The position numbers and the translations under genes are program-made. 64,000 nt of DNA from Chryseobacterium sp. Tr-659 (lineage in GTDB: Bacteria; Bacteroidota; Bacteroidia; Flavobacteriales; Weeksellaceae): NCBI RefSeq assembly GCF_011752975.1, contig NZ_VWWP01000001.1:310001-374000 (forward strand), written 5' to 3'. This document shows positions 42,455 through 51,201 of this stretch, piece by piece (positions within the stretch are counted from its first letter, which is position 1; each line of letters begins with the position of its first letter). Below the pieces are notes generated by a model that worked only from the letters and a program-made list of their open reading frames with translations, was not told the origin of the DNA and searched no databases.

Positions 42455-43360
42455 TTAAAAACTTGCCTTACTCTTAGACTCTTTCTCAACCTTCAAATCT
42501 ACATTGACTTTATTATCAGAATAATCCTTAATAAATTCAGAAGGTGTTTTCCCCGTATATTTTTTAAACATCCTGTTAAAATAAGTCACATTATTAAACC
42601 CACAGCTATAACTGCATTCCGAAATGGTTTTATCCTGAGCCATCAAAAGACAGGCTTTATTGATGCGGTAACGGTTCACAAATTCTGTAAAAGTAATTTG
42701 TGTGGCTTTTTTAAAGAAGTTACAGAAAGCCGGAAGTGTAAGATTGGCAAGCTTGGCTACATCTTCAATATTGATTTCCTTATCATAATGATGCTCCACG
42801 TAAGTGAAAATATTTTCCAGCCGTGTTTTATTCTTTGAAATAATGGTGTAGGGCATGATTTCTTTGTTCAGAAGATCATAATCCTCACATTTCGATAATT
42901 CAAAAAGAATTTCGAGCAGTAGAAGATATCTTTTATAGCCTTCCGATTCCAGCATCAGCTTCAGTTTGGGAAGCATGACTTTTTTTACTTTATGATGAAA
43001 ATGAATCCCATATTTTGAAAGCTCCAACAAATTTTTGATGGATCTGGCTTCAATTTCCTGCTGTGGAAACTGGAGAATCTCTTCTTTGAACTGAAGAACA
43101 ATTTCCTCATGAGGATCAATGGAATTTAATCCAAATCCGGAGTGGGGAATATTAGATCCTATTAATACAAGGTCTCCATTTGTATAATTGCTTTTATGAT
43201 AACCAACATGGCGCGTACCATTCCCGGAAATAACACATACCAACTCGATTTCCGGATGATAATGATATTCCCACTTGAATTCTGAAATAGGAGAGTTATT
43301 GTGAATCGTACGGAATGAGCTCTTTTCATTGGGAATTACCCGTTCAAAAGTGACTTTCAT
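42455..43360 (-). CDS. AraC-family regulator of the trehalose locus
   Basis: 301 residues. An N-terminal cupin-type sensor (about 25-110, with YHYHPEIELVCVISGNGTR) is followed by a C-terminal AraC DNA-binding domain (about 185-285), with INIEDVAKLANLTLPAFCNF and the second helix pair ISECSYSCGFNNVTYFNRMF, then KKYTGKTPSEF. It is divergent from the MFS-trehalase-TonB genes, so it probably controls them in response to a sugar. The layout is like AraC/XylS activators. Confidence 0.9.
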   Translation of the reverse strand: MKVTFERVIPNEKSSFRTIHNNSPISEFKWEYHYHPEIELVCVISGNGTRHVGYHKSNYTNGDLVLIGSNIPHSGFGLNSIDPHEEIVLQFKEEILQFPQQEIEARSIKNLLELSKYGIHFHHKVKKVMLPKLKLMLESEGYKRYLLLLEILFELSKCEDYDLLNKEIMPYTIISKNKTRLENIFTYVEHHYDKEINIEDVAKLANLTLPAFCNFFKKATQITFTEFVNRYRINKACLLMAQDKTISECSYSCGFNNVTYFNRMFKKYTGKTPSEFIKDYSDNKVNVDLKVEKESKSKASF

Positions 43361-43425
43361 TTAATTAATCATATTTAATCACTAAAAATACTAAATATAT
43401 TAATATAGTTCAAATATTGATTTAC

Positions 43426-43448
43426 TGTGTTAAATTATCGTTAACACA
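43426..43448. promoter_or_regulatory. Palindromic operator between the AraC gene and the trehalose genes
   Basis: TGTGTTAA, 7 bases, TTAACACA: a perfect 8-base inverted repeat. It ends 9 bases before a -7-like TATCTTAG (43458-43465), so it overlaps the -33 region of the MFS gene promoter. Confidence 0.6.
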
Positions 43449-43457
43449 AATGCTTAT

Positions 43458-43465
43458 ATCTTAGC
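43458..43465 (+). promoter_or_regulatory. -7-like promoter box of the trehalose operon
   Basis: TATCTTAG, one mismatch from TAnnTTTG; the ATG follows after 18 bases. Confidence 0.45.
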
Positions 43466-43483
43466 CGACAAGAAATAACCTGA

Positions 43484-44713
43484 ATGAAAAATATCAACAT
43501 CAAGGCCGTTTTATTTTTAAACTATTTTGTCTTCGCCATCCTTCTGAATTCTGTGGGAACAGTTATCCTGCAGGTGCAGCAGAATTTTGGGATTTCAAAA
43601 TCTTCGGCCAGTGTTTTGGAGGGCTTCAAAGATCTTCCGATTGCTATATGTTCTTTCATTCTTGCTTCATTTCTTCCCAGAATAGGAATCAAAAATTCAA
43701 TGCTTACTGCTTTGTTTTTGGTGAGCTGTATGTGTTTTGTGATGCCGTTTGCCAATGATTTCTGGTTCTTTAAATTATTATTTGCGATTGTAGGCGTTTC
43801 TTTCGCATTGATCAAAATATCAGTTTTTACTTCAATTGGTCTGGTAACGGAAACGGATAAGGAACATTCCAGTTTCATGGGATTTTTGGAAGGTTTTTTC
43901 ATGATCGGAGTTTTGGCAGGAAATCTTCTGTTCAGCTTGTATATTGATGATCATAATCCAAAATCTACACAGTGGTTGAATGTTTACTGGGTGCTGGGAG
44001 GGCTTTCAACATTGTCGTTTTTGTTTTTATTCTTTTCAAAATTGAACGAAAAAGGTGCGAAAAGTGAAAAGACAGATTTGTTGGGAGATTTGAAAAACAG
44101 TGCCAGCTTGTTCAGTTATAAAAAAGTATTATGCTTTTTATTGTGTGCTTTCCTTTTTGTATTGGTAGAACAGAGTTTCCAGACATGGACACCTACTTTT
44201 TATAAAGAGATTTTAAAAGTTCCAACGTCCATGAGTATTCAGGCAGGAGCTGTTTTAGCTGGAGCTTTTGCATTGGGAAGATTCCTGTCCGGATTTTTCT
44301 CTAAAAAATTCAGCTGGATCTATGTCGTTTCTTTCTGTGTGATCGGTTTTGCTATAAGTTTGCTTTTGGTTTTGCCGTTGACTCATAATATCCATATTGA
44401 TGCGGGTACAAACTGGCTGAATGCACCGCTTGTTGTGTATGTATTCCCTTTGATGGGCGGTTTGCTGGCACCTATTTATCCAAGTATTAATTCGGTAATT
44501 CTGGCTTCAATACCGAAATATTTACATAGTGCCATGTCCGGGTTGATTGTTGTTTTCTCAGCAATCGGAGGAACAATAGGTTCTATAATTACGGGGTTTG
44601 TATTTCAGGAATTTAGTGGGCAGCAGGCATTCTACCTTTCCCTGATTCCACTTTCATTGCTGATCACGTCTGCCTTTTTCATGAATAAATTAAAAATTAA
44701 TCCTAAAAAATAA
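43484..44713 (+). CDS. MFS transporter, probably for trehalose or a related sugar
   Basis: 409 residues with twelve hydrophobic helices and the central loop (about 187-205) rich in Lys and Glu. VILQVQQNFGISKSSASVLEG after helix 1 and FPLMGGLLAPIYPSINSVIL in helix 9-10 recall the FucP/GluP-like sugar symporters. It stops 2 bases before the trehalase start, so the two are translationally coupled. The substrate is inferred from the neighbour. Confidence 0.85.
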   Translation: MKNINIKAVLFLNYFVFAILLNSVGTVILQVQQNFGISKSSASVLEGFKDLPIAICSFILASFLPRIGIKNSMLTALFLVSCMCFVMPFANDFWFFKLLFAIVGVSFALIKISVFTSIGLVTETDKEHSSFMGFLEGFFMIGVLAGNLLFSLYIDDHNPKSTQWLNVYWVLGGLSTLSFLFLFFSKLNEKGAKSEKTDLLGDLKNSASLFSYKKVLCFLLCAFLFVLVEQSFQTWTPTFYKEILKVPTSMSIQAGAVLAGAFALGRFLSGFFSKKFSWIYVVSFCVIGFAISLLLVLPLTHNIHIDAGTNWLNAPLVVYVFPLMGGLLAPIYPSINSVILASIPKYLHSAMSGLIVVFSAIGGTIGSIITGFVFQEFSGQQAFYLSLIPLSLLITSAFFMNKLKINPKK

Positions 44714-44715
44714 AA

Positions 44716-46197
44716 ATGAGTAACCAGCTTTATATCAACGAAATTCAAAGTCTTTTTGACGATGTACAGAGATCCAGAATTTTTGAAGATCAGAAAATGA
44801 TGACAGATGCTGTTCCTTTATTTCCTATTTCTGAAATTAATGAGAAATATATGATTGAAAAGGAAAAGAGCGGGTTTGATCTGAAAGATTTTGTAATGGC
44901 CCATTTTAATTTTTTAGGGGCAAGAGTTTCCATCCGTAGAGAAGATCATCTTCCTATTGGAGAACATATTGAAAAGTTATGGGATGAATTGACACGTACT
45001 GCTTATGAAGAAAAAGGAACACTTTTAAAGCTGCCAAAGCCATATATTGTTCCGGGAGGACGTTTCAATGAATTTTTCTACTGGGACAGCTACTTTATTA
45101 TGCTGGGATTAAAAGCTTCCGGCAGAGTAGAAATGATGGAAAATATTATTGAAAACTGTTCCTATCTGATCCAAAATGTAGGTTTTGTTCCGAATGCAAG
45201 CAGAACCCACTTTTTAAGCAGATCACAGCCTCCCTATTTTTCTTTGATGCTGGACCTGCTTTTTGAAACAACGGATAAGAAAGAAATTTATACAAAATAT
45301 CACGACACGCTGGAAAGGGAATATGCCTTTTGGATGAATGGTGAAGAATGGCTTGAAAATAATTCAGGTGTTAAAAGAGTGATCAAAACAAAGGATGGAG
45401 ATATCCTGAACCGTTATTATGATGCAGAAAATGCACCACGTCCTGAAAGCTATCTGATCGATATTGAAGATCATGAACATGCTCCAGGTGATGAATTTTA
45501 CAGAAATATAAGAAGTGCCTGCGAATCAGGCTGGGATTTTTCCAGCAGATGGTTTGCAGACGGAGAACATATACAGACGATAGAAACGCTGAACCTTGCA
45601 GAAGTAGATCTGAACTGCCTTTTATGGCATTTGGAAATGACTTTGGCAAAGTCTTCAGCACTTCAGAATCTGACAGAAAAAGAAAATTATTTTACTGAAA
45701 GAGCAGCAAGCCGAAGACAGATGATCAATAAATACTTCTGGGATGAAGACACTAAGATTTACAAAGATTATCACACAAAAAAAAACACAAAAACACCGTC
45801 TGAACATATTGCTGCTCTTTACCCTTTATTCCTTGGAATTGCAGATCAGGAACAAGCCGAAGCAGTAGCTCAGGCTGTTGCAGAAAAGTTCTTATATCCG
45901 GGAGGTTTGGTAACCACTACTAAAAAAACAGGTCAGCAGTGGGATCTTCCCAATGCATGGGCTCCTTATCAGTGGCTAGGTTTTAAAGCAATGAAGAATT
46001 ATGGATTTGATGAACTGGCGGAGAAAATAAAAACCAACTGGTGCTCCAATGTAGAAAGGGTATATAAAAACACAGGAAAATTGATGGAAAAATACAATGC
46101 ATTAGACACAGAAACAATAGCAGGCGGCGGGGAATACCCTAATCAGGATGGATTCGGTTGGACGAATGGAGTGTATTTACAATTACAACAAAACTGA
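44716..46197 (+). CDS. treF: Trehalase, cytoplasmic type
   Basis: GH37 enzyme cutting trehalose to two glucose units. 493 residues. Signature 1 PGGRFNEFFYWDSYFIMLGL (about 112-131), signature 2 QQWDLPNAWAPYQWLGF (about 411-427) and the end block GGGEYPNQDGFGWTNGV are all present. No signal peptide is seen, so it should act in the cytoplasm on sugar brought in by the MFS protein. A TonB-dependent receptor gene follows 22 bases later. The symbol refers to the cytoplasmic E. coli form. Confidence 0.93.
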   Translation: MSNQLYINEIQSLFDDVQRSRIFEDQKMMTDAVPLFPISEINEKYMIEKEKSGFDLKDFVMAHFNFLGARVSIRREDHLPIGEHIEKLWDELTRTAYEEKGTLLKLPKPYIVPGGRFNEFFYWDSYFIMLGLKASGRVEMMENIIENCSYLIQNVGFVPNASRTHFLSRSQPPYFSLMLDLLFETTDKKEIYTKYHDTLEREYAFWMNGEEWLENNSGVKRVIKTKDGDILNRYYDAENAPRPESYLIDIEDHEHAPGDEFYRNIRSACESGWDFSSRWFADGEHIQTIETLNLAEVDLNCLLWHLEMTLAKSSALQNLTEKENYFTERAASRRQMINKYFWDEDTKIYKDYHTKKNTKTPSEHIAALYPLFLGIADQEQAEAVAQAVAEKFLYPGGLVTTTKKTGQQWDLPNAWAPYQWLGFKAMKNYGFDELAEKIKTNWCSNVERVYKNTGKLMEKYNALDTETIAGGGEYPNQDGFGWTNGVYLQLQQN

Positions 46198-46219
46198 AAC
46201 TAACAATAAAAATAAGGCT

Positions 46220-48649
46220 ATGAAGAAAAAATCCATCTTTTTAATCGCCGCAACAGCTACGTTATATTTTAATAATGCTTATGCCCAAGAAACTCCGCAG
46301 GATTCTGCCAAAGTTTCTTCAATCGATCAGATTGTTATTACCGGAAATTCAAATCCAAAGAAAAAAATAGAATCCAGTACAGCAATTTCTACTTTTAGTG
46401 CCAAAGAAATTCAAAAACAGAATCCTATCAGTGCTGCTGCATTATTGCAAAGAGTTCCGGGCTTTGCTGTGGAAACATCCGGTGGGGAAGTAGGGAACAA
46501 CCTTTTTGCAAGAGGAATTCCTTCTGCCGGAGCTTATGAATTTGTACAAGTACAGGAAGACGGTCTTCCTGTTTTTGAAGACGGAGCACTTCAGTTTGCC
46601 AATGCGGATAATTTTTTCCGTGTAGACAATACGGTAAACCGTCTGGAAGCACTCAGAGGAGGATCGGGTTCTATTTATGCGAATAACTCCCCTGGAGGTC
46701 TTATCAATTTCATTACGAAGGAAGGTTCCAATGATTTTAAAGGAACTGCAAAACTCGAAACAAGTACTTACGGGCTGATGCGCACCGATGTAAATGTGGG
46801 GGGAGCTTTGGTTCAGGATAAATTATTTTTCAATGTCGGAGGGTTCTACAGAACCGATGATGGAATCAGAAAAACAGGTTTTAAAGCCAATAACGGAGGA
46901 CAGATCAGAATGAACCTGAAATATGTCTTTGATAAAGGCTATGTAAAAGTTTATTACAAAAAACTGGATGACAGAAATACATTCTTCCTTCCTATTCCTT
47001 TGGTGCAAAATGGAAATAAACTGAAGGGATTCCAGGGATTTGATCCTAACTATGGAACCTATAGCTACAGAACAATCAGCCAGCTGAATATTCCACAAGC
47101 GGGAGGAGGTTTCTTCAACAGAAATCTTGAAGATGGGATTCATCCGAAAGTAGATGTATTAGGTGCTGAATTTAAGTATGATCTTGGAAATAATATTACT
47201 GTATTGAATAAAACCAGATATACCAATATCAATATGAATTACACGGGTATTTTCCCGGCAGGCGGGCCGCAAACGGCAGCAGACTTCGCTAAAAGCAGCG
47301 GAATAAACGGCAGTAACTATCAATATTCATTAGTGAGCAATGGCACGGTAGTGAATCCTGCCTATGTACAAAAACTGGGATTCTGGGCAATTGACAAACA
47401 GATGAATAATTTTGTCAATGATTTACAGTTTAACTATAAATTCGATAAAGGAAATGTAACTGCAGGTTTTTATAAATCCAACTGGAAGTCTCATCAATAC
47501 TGGAACTGGAGTAATATTTTGACCACAGCAACAGACAGACCTGAATTATTAAATTTGGTAGACTCTTCTCTTAGCCCTTCAGATAACGGATATTCCAAAA
47601 CTTATAATGGAGTTGCCAATATGACATTTTTACAGAGAGATACTCAGACTCAGGGAAGTTTAAATGATCTTTATGTAAATTTAGATTATAATATTACCGA
47701 TGCATTAAGTGTAAATGGAGGTCTTCGTTACAGCCATGATTATTATAAAGGGAATTTTGTCAATACAACAACTTCCAATTTAAATAACTCAACGTTAACA
47801 ACTGATGGAACACATGGCTTTAATACAACAACAGCTGATGATAATATGAGTGTACTTGGAAATAAATATACCTACTGGAATTATAACATAGATAAGGTTT
47901 CTTTTACATTAGCAGCTAATTATAAAATCAATAGAGAAAATGCAGTATATGCTCGTTTTTCCAATGGTTTCAGATCTCCGAATGAAGAAGCATATTATAA
48001 TTATTTTTCCAACCCTACACCTGATAAACCTTTAAAATCGGTAACAACTAATCAGTTAGAATTAGGATATAAATATTACTCGCGCACCTTTGATATCGCA
48101 GTGATTCCGTTCTATTCTACATTGAAGAACCTGTCATTTACAGATATTTTTTCTGATGGGAAATCCGAAAATACTTTTGCTAATACAGAAAATTATGGGG
48201 TTGAATTAGAAGGTTACGCTCGTTTATTTAATAATATTTTAGAAGTTGCATTCAATGGAACAATTCAAAGTCCGAAATACAAAAACCTTGAAGCCGGAAG
48301 TCTTCTTGAAGGAAATGTAGTAAGAAGAATGCCGAAGTTCTATTTCAATATTTCTCCGGCAGTCAATATCACTAAATCATGGAGAGCATATGTAAGCATG
48401 AATTATTATGGAAAACGTTTCCAGGATGAACTGAATGTTCAGACATTACCTTCTTTCACAGAATTTGGAGCAGGAATGTCTTATCAGTTAGGTAAAATAC
48501 GTTTTGCTGTGGATGGAACGAATATTTTTAATACCATCGGTATTACTGAAGGTGATCCAAGAGCCGGTTCACCAACCGGAGATGGTATTATCATGGCAAG
48601 ACCTATCATGGGCGCAGCAGCCAGAGCTTCCATCACTTTAGATTTCTAA
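46220..48649 (+). CDS. TonB-dependent outer-membrane receptor of the trehalose locus
   Basis: 809 residues from ATG 46220. The longer frame from 46148 overlaps the trehalase gene and lacks a signal. The signal peptide is MKKKSIFLIAATATLYFNNA. The plug domain (about 50-165) has IDQIVITGN as TonB-box-like text, AALLQRVPGFAVETSGG and ALRGGSGSIYANNSPGGLINFITK. The barrel fills the rest, ending ...RASITLDF with terminal Phe. No SusD-like partner and no carboxypeptidase-like N-domain are present, so it is of the classic siderophore-receptor build. Its place after trehalase suggests trehalose or oligosaccharide uptake. Confidence 0.9.
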   Translation: MKKKSIFLIAATATLYFNNAYAQETPQDSAKVSSIDQIVITGNSNPKKKIESSTAISTFSAKEIQKQNPISAAALLQRVPGFAVETSGGEVGNNLFARGIPSAGAYEFVQVQEDGLPVFEDGALQFANADNFFRVDNTVNRLEALRGGSGSIYANNSPGGLINFITKEGSNDFKGTAKLETSTYGLMRTDVNVGGALVQDKLFFNVGGFYRTDDGIRKTGFKANNGGQIRMNLKYVFDKGYVKVYYKKLDDRNTFFLPIPLVQNGNKLKGFQGFDPNYGTYSYRTISQLNIPQAGGGFFNRNLEDGIHPKVDVLGAEFKYDLGNNITVLNKTRYTNINMNYTGIFPAGGPQTAADFAKSSGINGSNYQYSLVSNGTVVNPAYVQKLGFWAIDKQMNNFVNDLQFNYKFDKGNVTAGFYKSNWKSHQYWNWSNILTTATDRPELLNLVDSSLSPSDNGYSKTYNGVANMTFLQRDTQTQGSLNDLYVNLDYNITDALSVNGGLRYSHDYYKGNFVNTTTSNLNNSTLTTDGTHGFNTTTADDNMSVLGNKYTYWNYNIDKVSFTLAANYKINRENAVYARFSNGFRSPNEEAYYNYFSNPTPDKPLKSVTTNQLELGYKYYSRTFDIAVIPFYSTLKNLSFTDIFSDGKSENTFANTENYGVELEGYARLFNNILEVAFNGTIQSPKYKNLEAGSLLEGNVVRRMPKFYFNISPAVNITKSWRAYVSMNYYGKRFQDELNVQTLPSFTEFGAGMSYQLGKIRFAVDGTNIFNTIGITEGDPRAGSPTGDGIIMARPIMGAAARASITLDF

Positions 48650-48673
48650 AACTCTATTTCTTTATAAACAATA

Positions 48674-48707
48674 AAACCGCCGGAACTTAGTTCTGACGGT
48701 TTTTATT
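48674..48707 (+). terminator. Terminator of the trehalose operon
   Basis: AAACCGCCGGAA pairs with TTCTGACGGTTT (one mismatch, one G-U), followed by TTTTATTTTT. Confidence 0.75.
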
Positions 48708-48710
48708 TTT

Positions 48711-48923
48711 TTATTTCCCTGAATATTTCTCTTTCGGAAATTCTTTATTTCCGGTTTTATTAGGAGTTAAAGCGATGTGCTTGATGTCTTCAATAGAGTT
48801 TAAATAACTGGGTTTAGATTTCTTTATTTTATTAGAGTAAGTCTTTACACAATATCGAATATCATTACTAGTCAGAAACACGCTCACCCTAATACACTCA
48901 AACTCTCTAACGTTGAACTCCAA
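48711..48923 (-). CDS. Small open frame, hypothetical or gene remnant
   Basis: 70 codons from a TTG just after the MBL gene's stop, in a different frame. The text is plausible as protein (CVKTYSNKIKKSKPSYL, NSIEDIKHIALTPNKTG, KEFPKEKYSGK) but has no signal, domain or own promoter. It could be the broken end of an older gene or chance. Low confidence. Confidence 0.25.
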   Translation of the reverse strand: MEFNVREFECIRVSVFLTSNDIRYCVKTYSNKIKKSKPSYLNSIEDIKHIALTPNKTGNKEFPKEKYSGK

Positions 48924-48927
48924 TTTT

Positions 48928-49566
48928 CTATTTCAAAAACGGATTATACTGTTTTTCAAAACCAATTGATGTAGGATTCCCATGCCCGGAGAAGACCTGA
49001 GTATCGTCATTCAAAATGAAAAGCTTCGTTTTAATACCATTGATCAGCTGATCATAATTTCCTTTGTATAAATCTGTTCTGCCGATACTGCCTTCAAAAA
49101 GAACATCACCGGAGATCATGAACTTCTGATTTTCATTGTGATAAACAACGCTTCCCGGAGAATGTCCCGGAACGTGGTAGATCTTAAATTTCTCTCCATC
49201 AAGATCAAGCTCATCTCCCTCTTTTATATACTCAACTTCAACTTTTACAGGATTTATCTGAATTCCGAATCTTATCCCGCTGGCCTGGAGCATATCCAAT
49301 ACTTCCTGATCTTCCTCATGCATGCTTACAGGAACTTTAAAAGTGTCAAAAGCCCACTGAAGCCCGAAAACATGATCAATATGAGCATGCGTCAGAAGGA
49401 TCTTCTGAACTTTTAATTCCTTCTCAGTAATGAAATTTGAAATCGCCTGAGTTTCCTGAGCATTCATATTTCCCGGGTCAATCAGCCAGGCATTTTTATT
49501 TTCATTATAGATGATATAGGTGTTTTCGCTCGCAAAGTTGAATACGAAACCTTGAATCTGAAGCAT
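48928..49566 (-). CDS. MBL-fold metallo-hydrolase (glyoxalase II-like)
   Basis: 212 residues from ATG 49566. The zinc motif THAHIDHVFGLQ (about 56-67) is the HxHxDH of metallo-beta-lactamase-fold hydrolases; later HVPGHSPGSVVYH, MISGDVLFEGSIGRTDL and FSGHGNPTSIGFEK give the other ligands. This subgroup often hydrolyses thioesters such as lactoylglutathione-like substrates. A TTG/ATG start further upstream would overlap the divergent gene, and a TATTTTTG box lies inside that extension, so the shorter start is preferred. Confidence 0.9.
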   Translation of the reverse strand: MLQIQGFVFNFASENTYIIYNENKNAWLIDPGNMNAQETQAISNFITEKELKVQKILLTHAHIDHVFGLQWAFDTFKVPVSMHEEDQEVLDMLQASGIRFGIQINPVKVEVEYIKEGDELDLDGEKFKIYHVPGHSPGSVVYHNENQKFMISGDVLFEGSIGRTDLYKGNYDQLINGIKTKLFILNDDTQVFSGHGNPTSIGFEKQYNPFLK

Positions 49567-49584
49567 ATCTGAATATTTTTTATT

Positions 49585-49592
49585 CAAAAATA
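49585..49592 (-). promoter_or_regulatory. -7 promoter box of the MBL gene
   Basis: Minus strand TATTTTTG, 18 bases before ATG 49566. It fixes the start by lying within the longer frame. Confidence 0.55.
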
Positions 49593-49623
49593 CGATATTA
49601 TTAAGAAAATGGCTATTTTTCGT

Positions 49624-49631
49624 TATCTTCG
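49624..49631 (+). promoter_or_regulatory. -7-like box of the Plug gene, near-leaderless
   Basis: TATCTTCG, one mismatch from TAnnTTTG; TCATA separates it from ATG 49637, so little or no untranslated leader is expected. Confidence 0.4.
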
Positions 49632-49636
49632 TCATA

Positions 49637-50857
49637 ATGAAAACTTTGCGAATACTCTTACTTTTTTTGAGCGGAATGGTTTTTGGACAAAAGATCCAAA
49701 GTGTTCAGCTGTTCAATCCCCAGACGAATGATGAAACCCCTGTTATTAAGATGGGCGAACAATTGGTTTTAAGTTTTGATGATCTTACCAATGGCAGCCA
49801 GATCTACCGGTATACCATCAAGCATTATGACAGAAACTGGAATGATGATAATCTGTTTTTTACAGAATTTGCCAATGGCAGCATGAACGCGCTTCTTGAT
49901 CAGTTTCAGTATTCCTTTAATACATTACAGGCATATACTCATTATAAGTTAGTATTTCCGAATGATAAAATACAGCCTAAGATCTCCGGTAATTATGAAA
50001 TTATTGTCTATCTTGATTCTGCAGATAAACCTCTTTTCAAAAGAAGATTTTATCTGGTGGAAGATATGACCACTCTGGCTTTAAATATTTCAAGGTTTGC
50101 TGATGCAAGAAATCCTAATCTGAACCAAAGGGTAGAAGTGAATGCCTCTCCAAAAGGAGGAGATATTTCTTCCAATGTTAATTCTATGACGTTGAATGTG
50201 ATGCAGAACAACAACCCGAATATGATGATTGCGAGCCAGAAACCAAGCACTGTTTTAGGAAATCAGCTGCTATTTCAACAGATGAATCTTGTATTTCCGG
50301 GAGATAATGAATTCTACTATTTTGATAATAAGAATATGAACATGGCTGCGGATATGGTTCGTGCCACAGAAATAAAAGATGATGTTAACCAAACCTATCT
50401 TCATCCCGTTTGGGCTTTTCCTTTAAATTACCAATATCAGCCTGATGTAAACGGAGCATGGTATTACAGAAGAAATGATCTGGGAAGAGAAAGAGACGCA
50501 GAAAGAGAAGGAGATTATTCATGGGTGCATTTCTACCTGGAATCAGATCCGGTGGATAAAGATATTTTTGTTTTGGGAGGATTTAATAATTTCCAGCCGA
50601 GTAAAGAAAATCAGATGCAGTATGATCCGGCGAGTAAACAATATGTTGCTAAAATATATCTTAAACAAGGTTTCTATAACTATGTTCTGGTAACAAGAGA
50701 AGGGGATGGGCCATTGAACTTCGGGGAAGTAAACGGAAATTTCTGGCAGACAGAGAACTTGTATCAGGCTTTTCTTTATTATGCTCCTTTCGGAAGAAAC
50801 TATGACGGCTTAATGGGATATGGGGAGTTCAGAACCCCGATTGCAAATAAGCGCTGA
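49637..50857 (+). CDS. Type IX secretion system Plug protein (DUF5103)
   Basis: 406 residues with a signal peptide (about 1-17, MKTLRILLLFLSGMVFG). The all-beta body contains YTIKHYDRNWNDDNLFFTEF, EIIVYLDSADKPLFKRRFY, ALNISRFADARNPNLNQRV and FVLGGFNNFQPSKENQMQYD. This matches the DUF5103 family; a member was seen as 'Plug', closing the SprA translocon from the periplasmic side when PorV is not bound. It fits the several T9SS cargo genes of this window. Other T9SS parts are not in view. Transcription divergent from the MBL gene. Confidence 0.85.
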   Translation: MKTLRILLLFLSGMVFGQKIQSVQLFNPQTNDETPVIKMGEQLVLSFDDLTNGSQIYRYTIKHYDRNWNDDNLFFTEFANGSMNALLDQFQYSFNTLQAYTHYKLVFPNDKIQPKISGNYEIIVYLDSADKPLFKRRFYLVEDMTTLALNISRFADARNPNLNQRVEVNASPKGGDISSNVNSMTLNVMQNNNPNMMIASQKPSTVLGNQLLFQQMNLVFPGDNEFYYFDNKNMNMAADMVRATEIKDDVNQTYLHPVWAFPLNYQYQPDVNGAWYYRRNDLGRERDAEREGDYSWVHFYLESDPVDKDIFVLGGFNNFQPSKENQMQYDPASKQYVAKIYLKQGFYNYVLVTREGDGPLNFGEVNGNFWQTENLYQAFLYYAPFGRNYDGLMGYGEFRTPIANKR

Positions 50858-50909
50858 TAAATAGCTTAAATATAAAGCCATTTATCATAAAATAATGGCT
50901 CATACAATT

Positions 50910-50937
50910 GACTGTCTTTTTTAGATGGTCTTTTTTT
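50910..50937 (+). terminator. Terminator of the Plug gene
   Basis: GACTGTCT pairs with AGATGGTC (G-U pairs included), followed by seven T. A second, weaker AGCCATT/AATGGCT stem lies at 50876-50900. The rest of the 344-base gap to the protease gene is AT-rich with no feature I can name. Confidence 0.6.
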
Positions 50938-51201
50938 ATAAATATTATCCGGTTTTAATAATAATACAATATAATGCACTACATAGTGAAAAATATAATT
51001 CATAAAAAATCTGTTTTAATGAAAATATTTTAATATTAATTCATTATTTATATAAAATTATTTTTAAATTATTTTCTTTGTTTTAAAATCATTATTGTGT
51101 TTTATTTATTGATTTATAATATCAATTGAATTTTATTCATCTAATTGTGAATTTTATTGTTAAAAGTTTATAAATTCGTTTTCACAATCAAAAATATTAT
51201 T

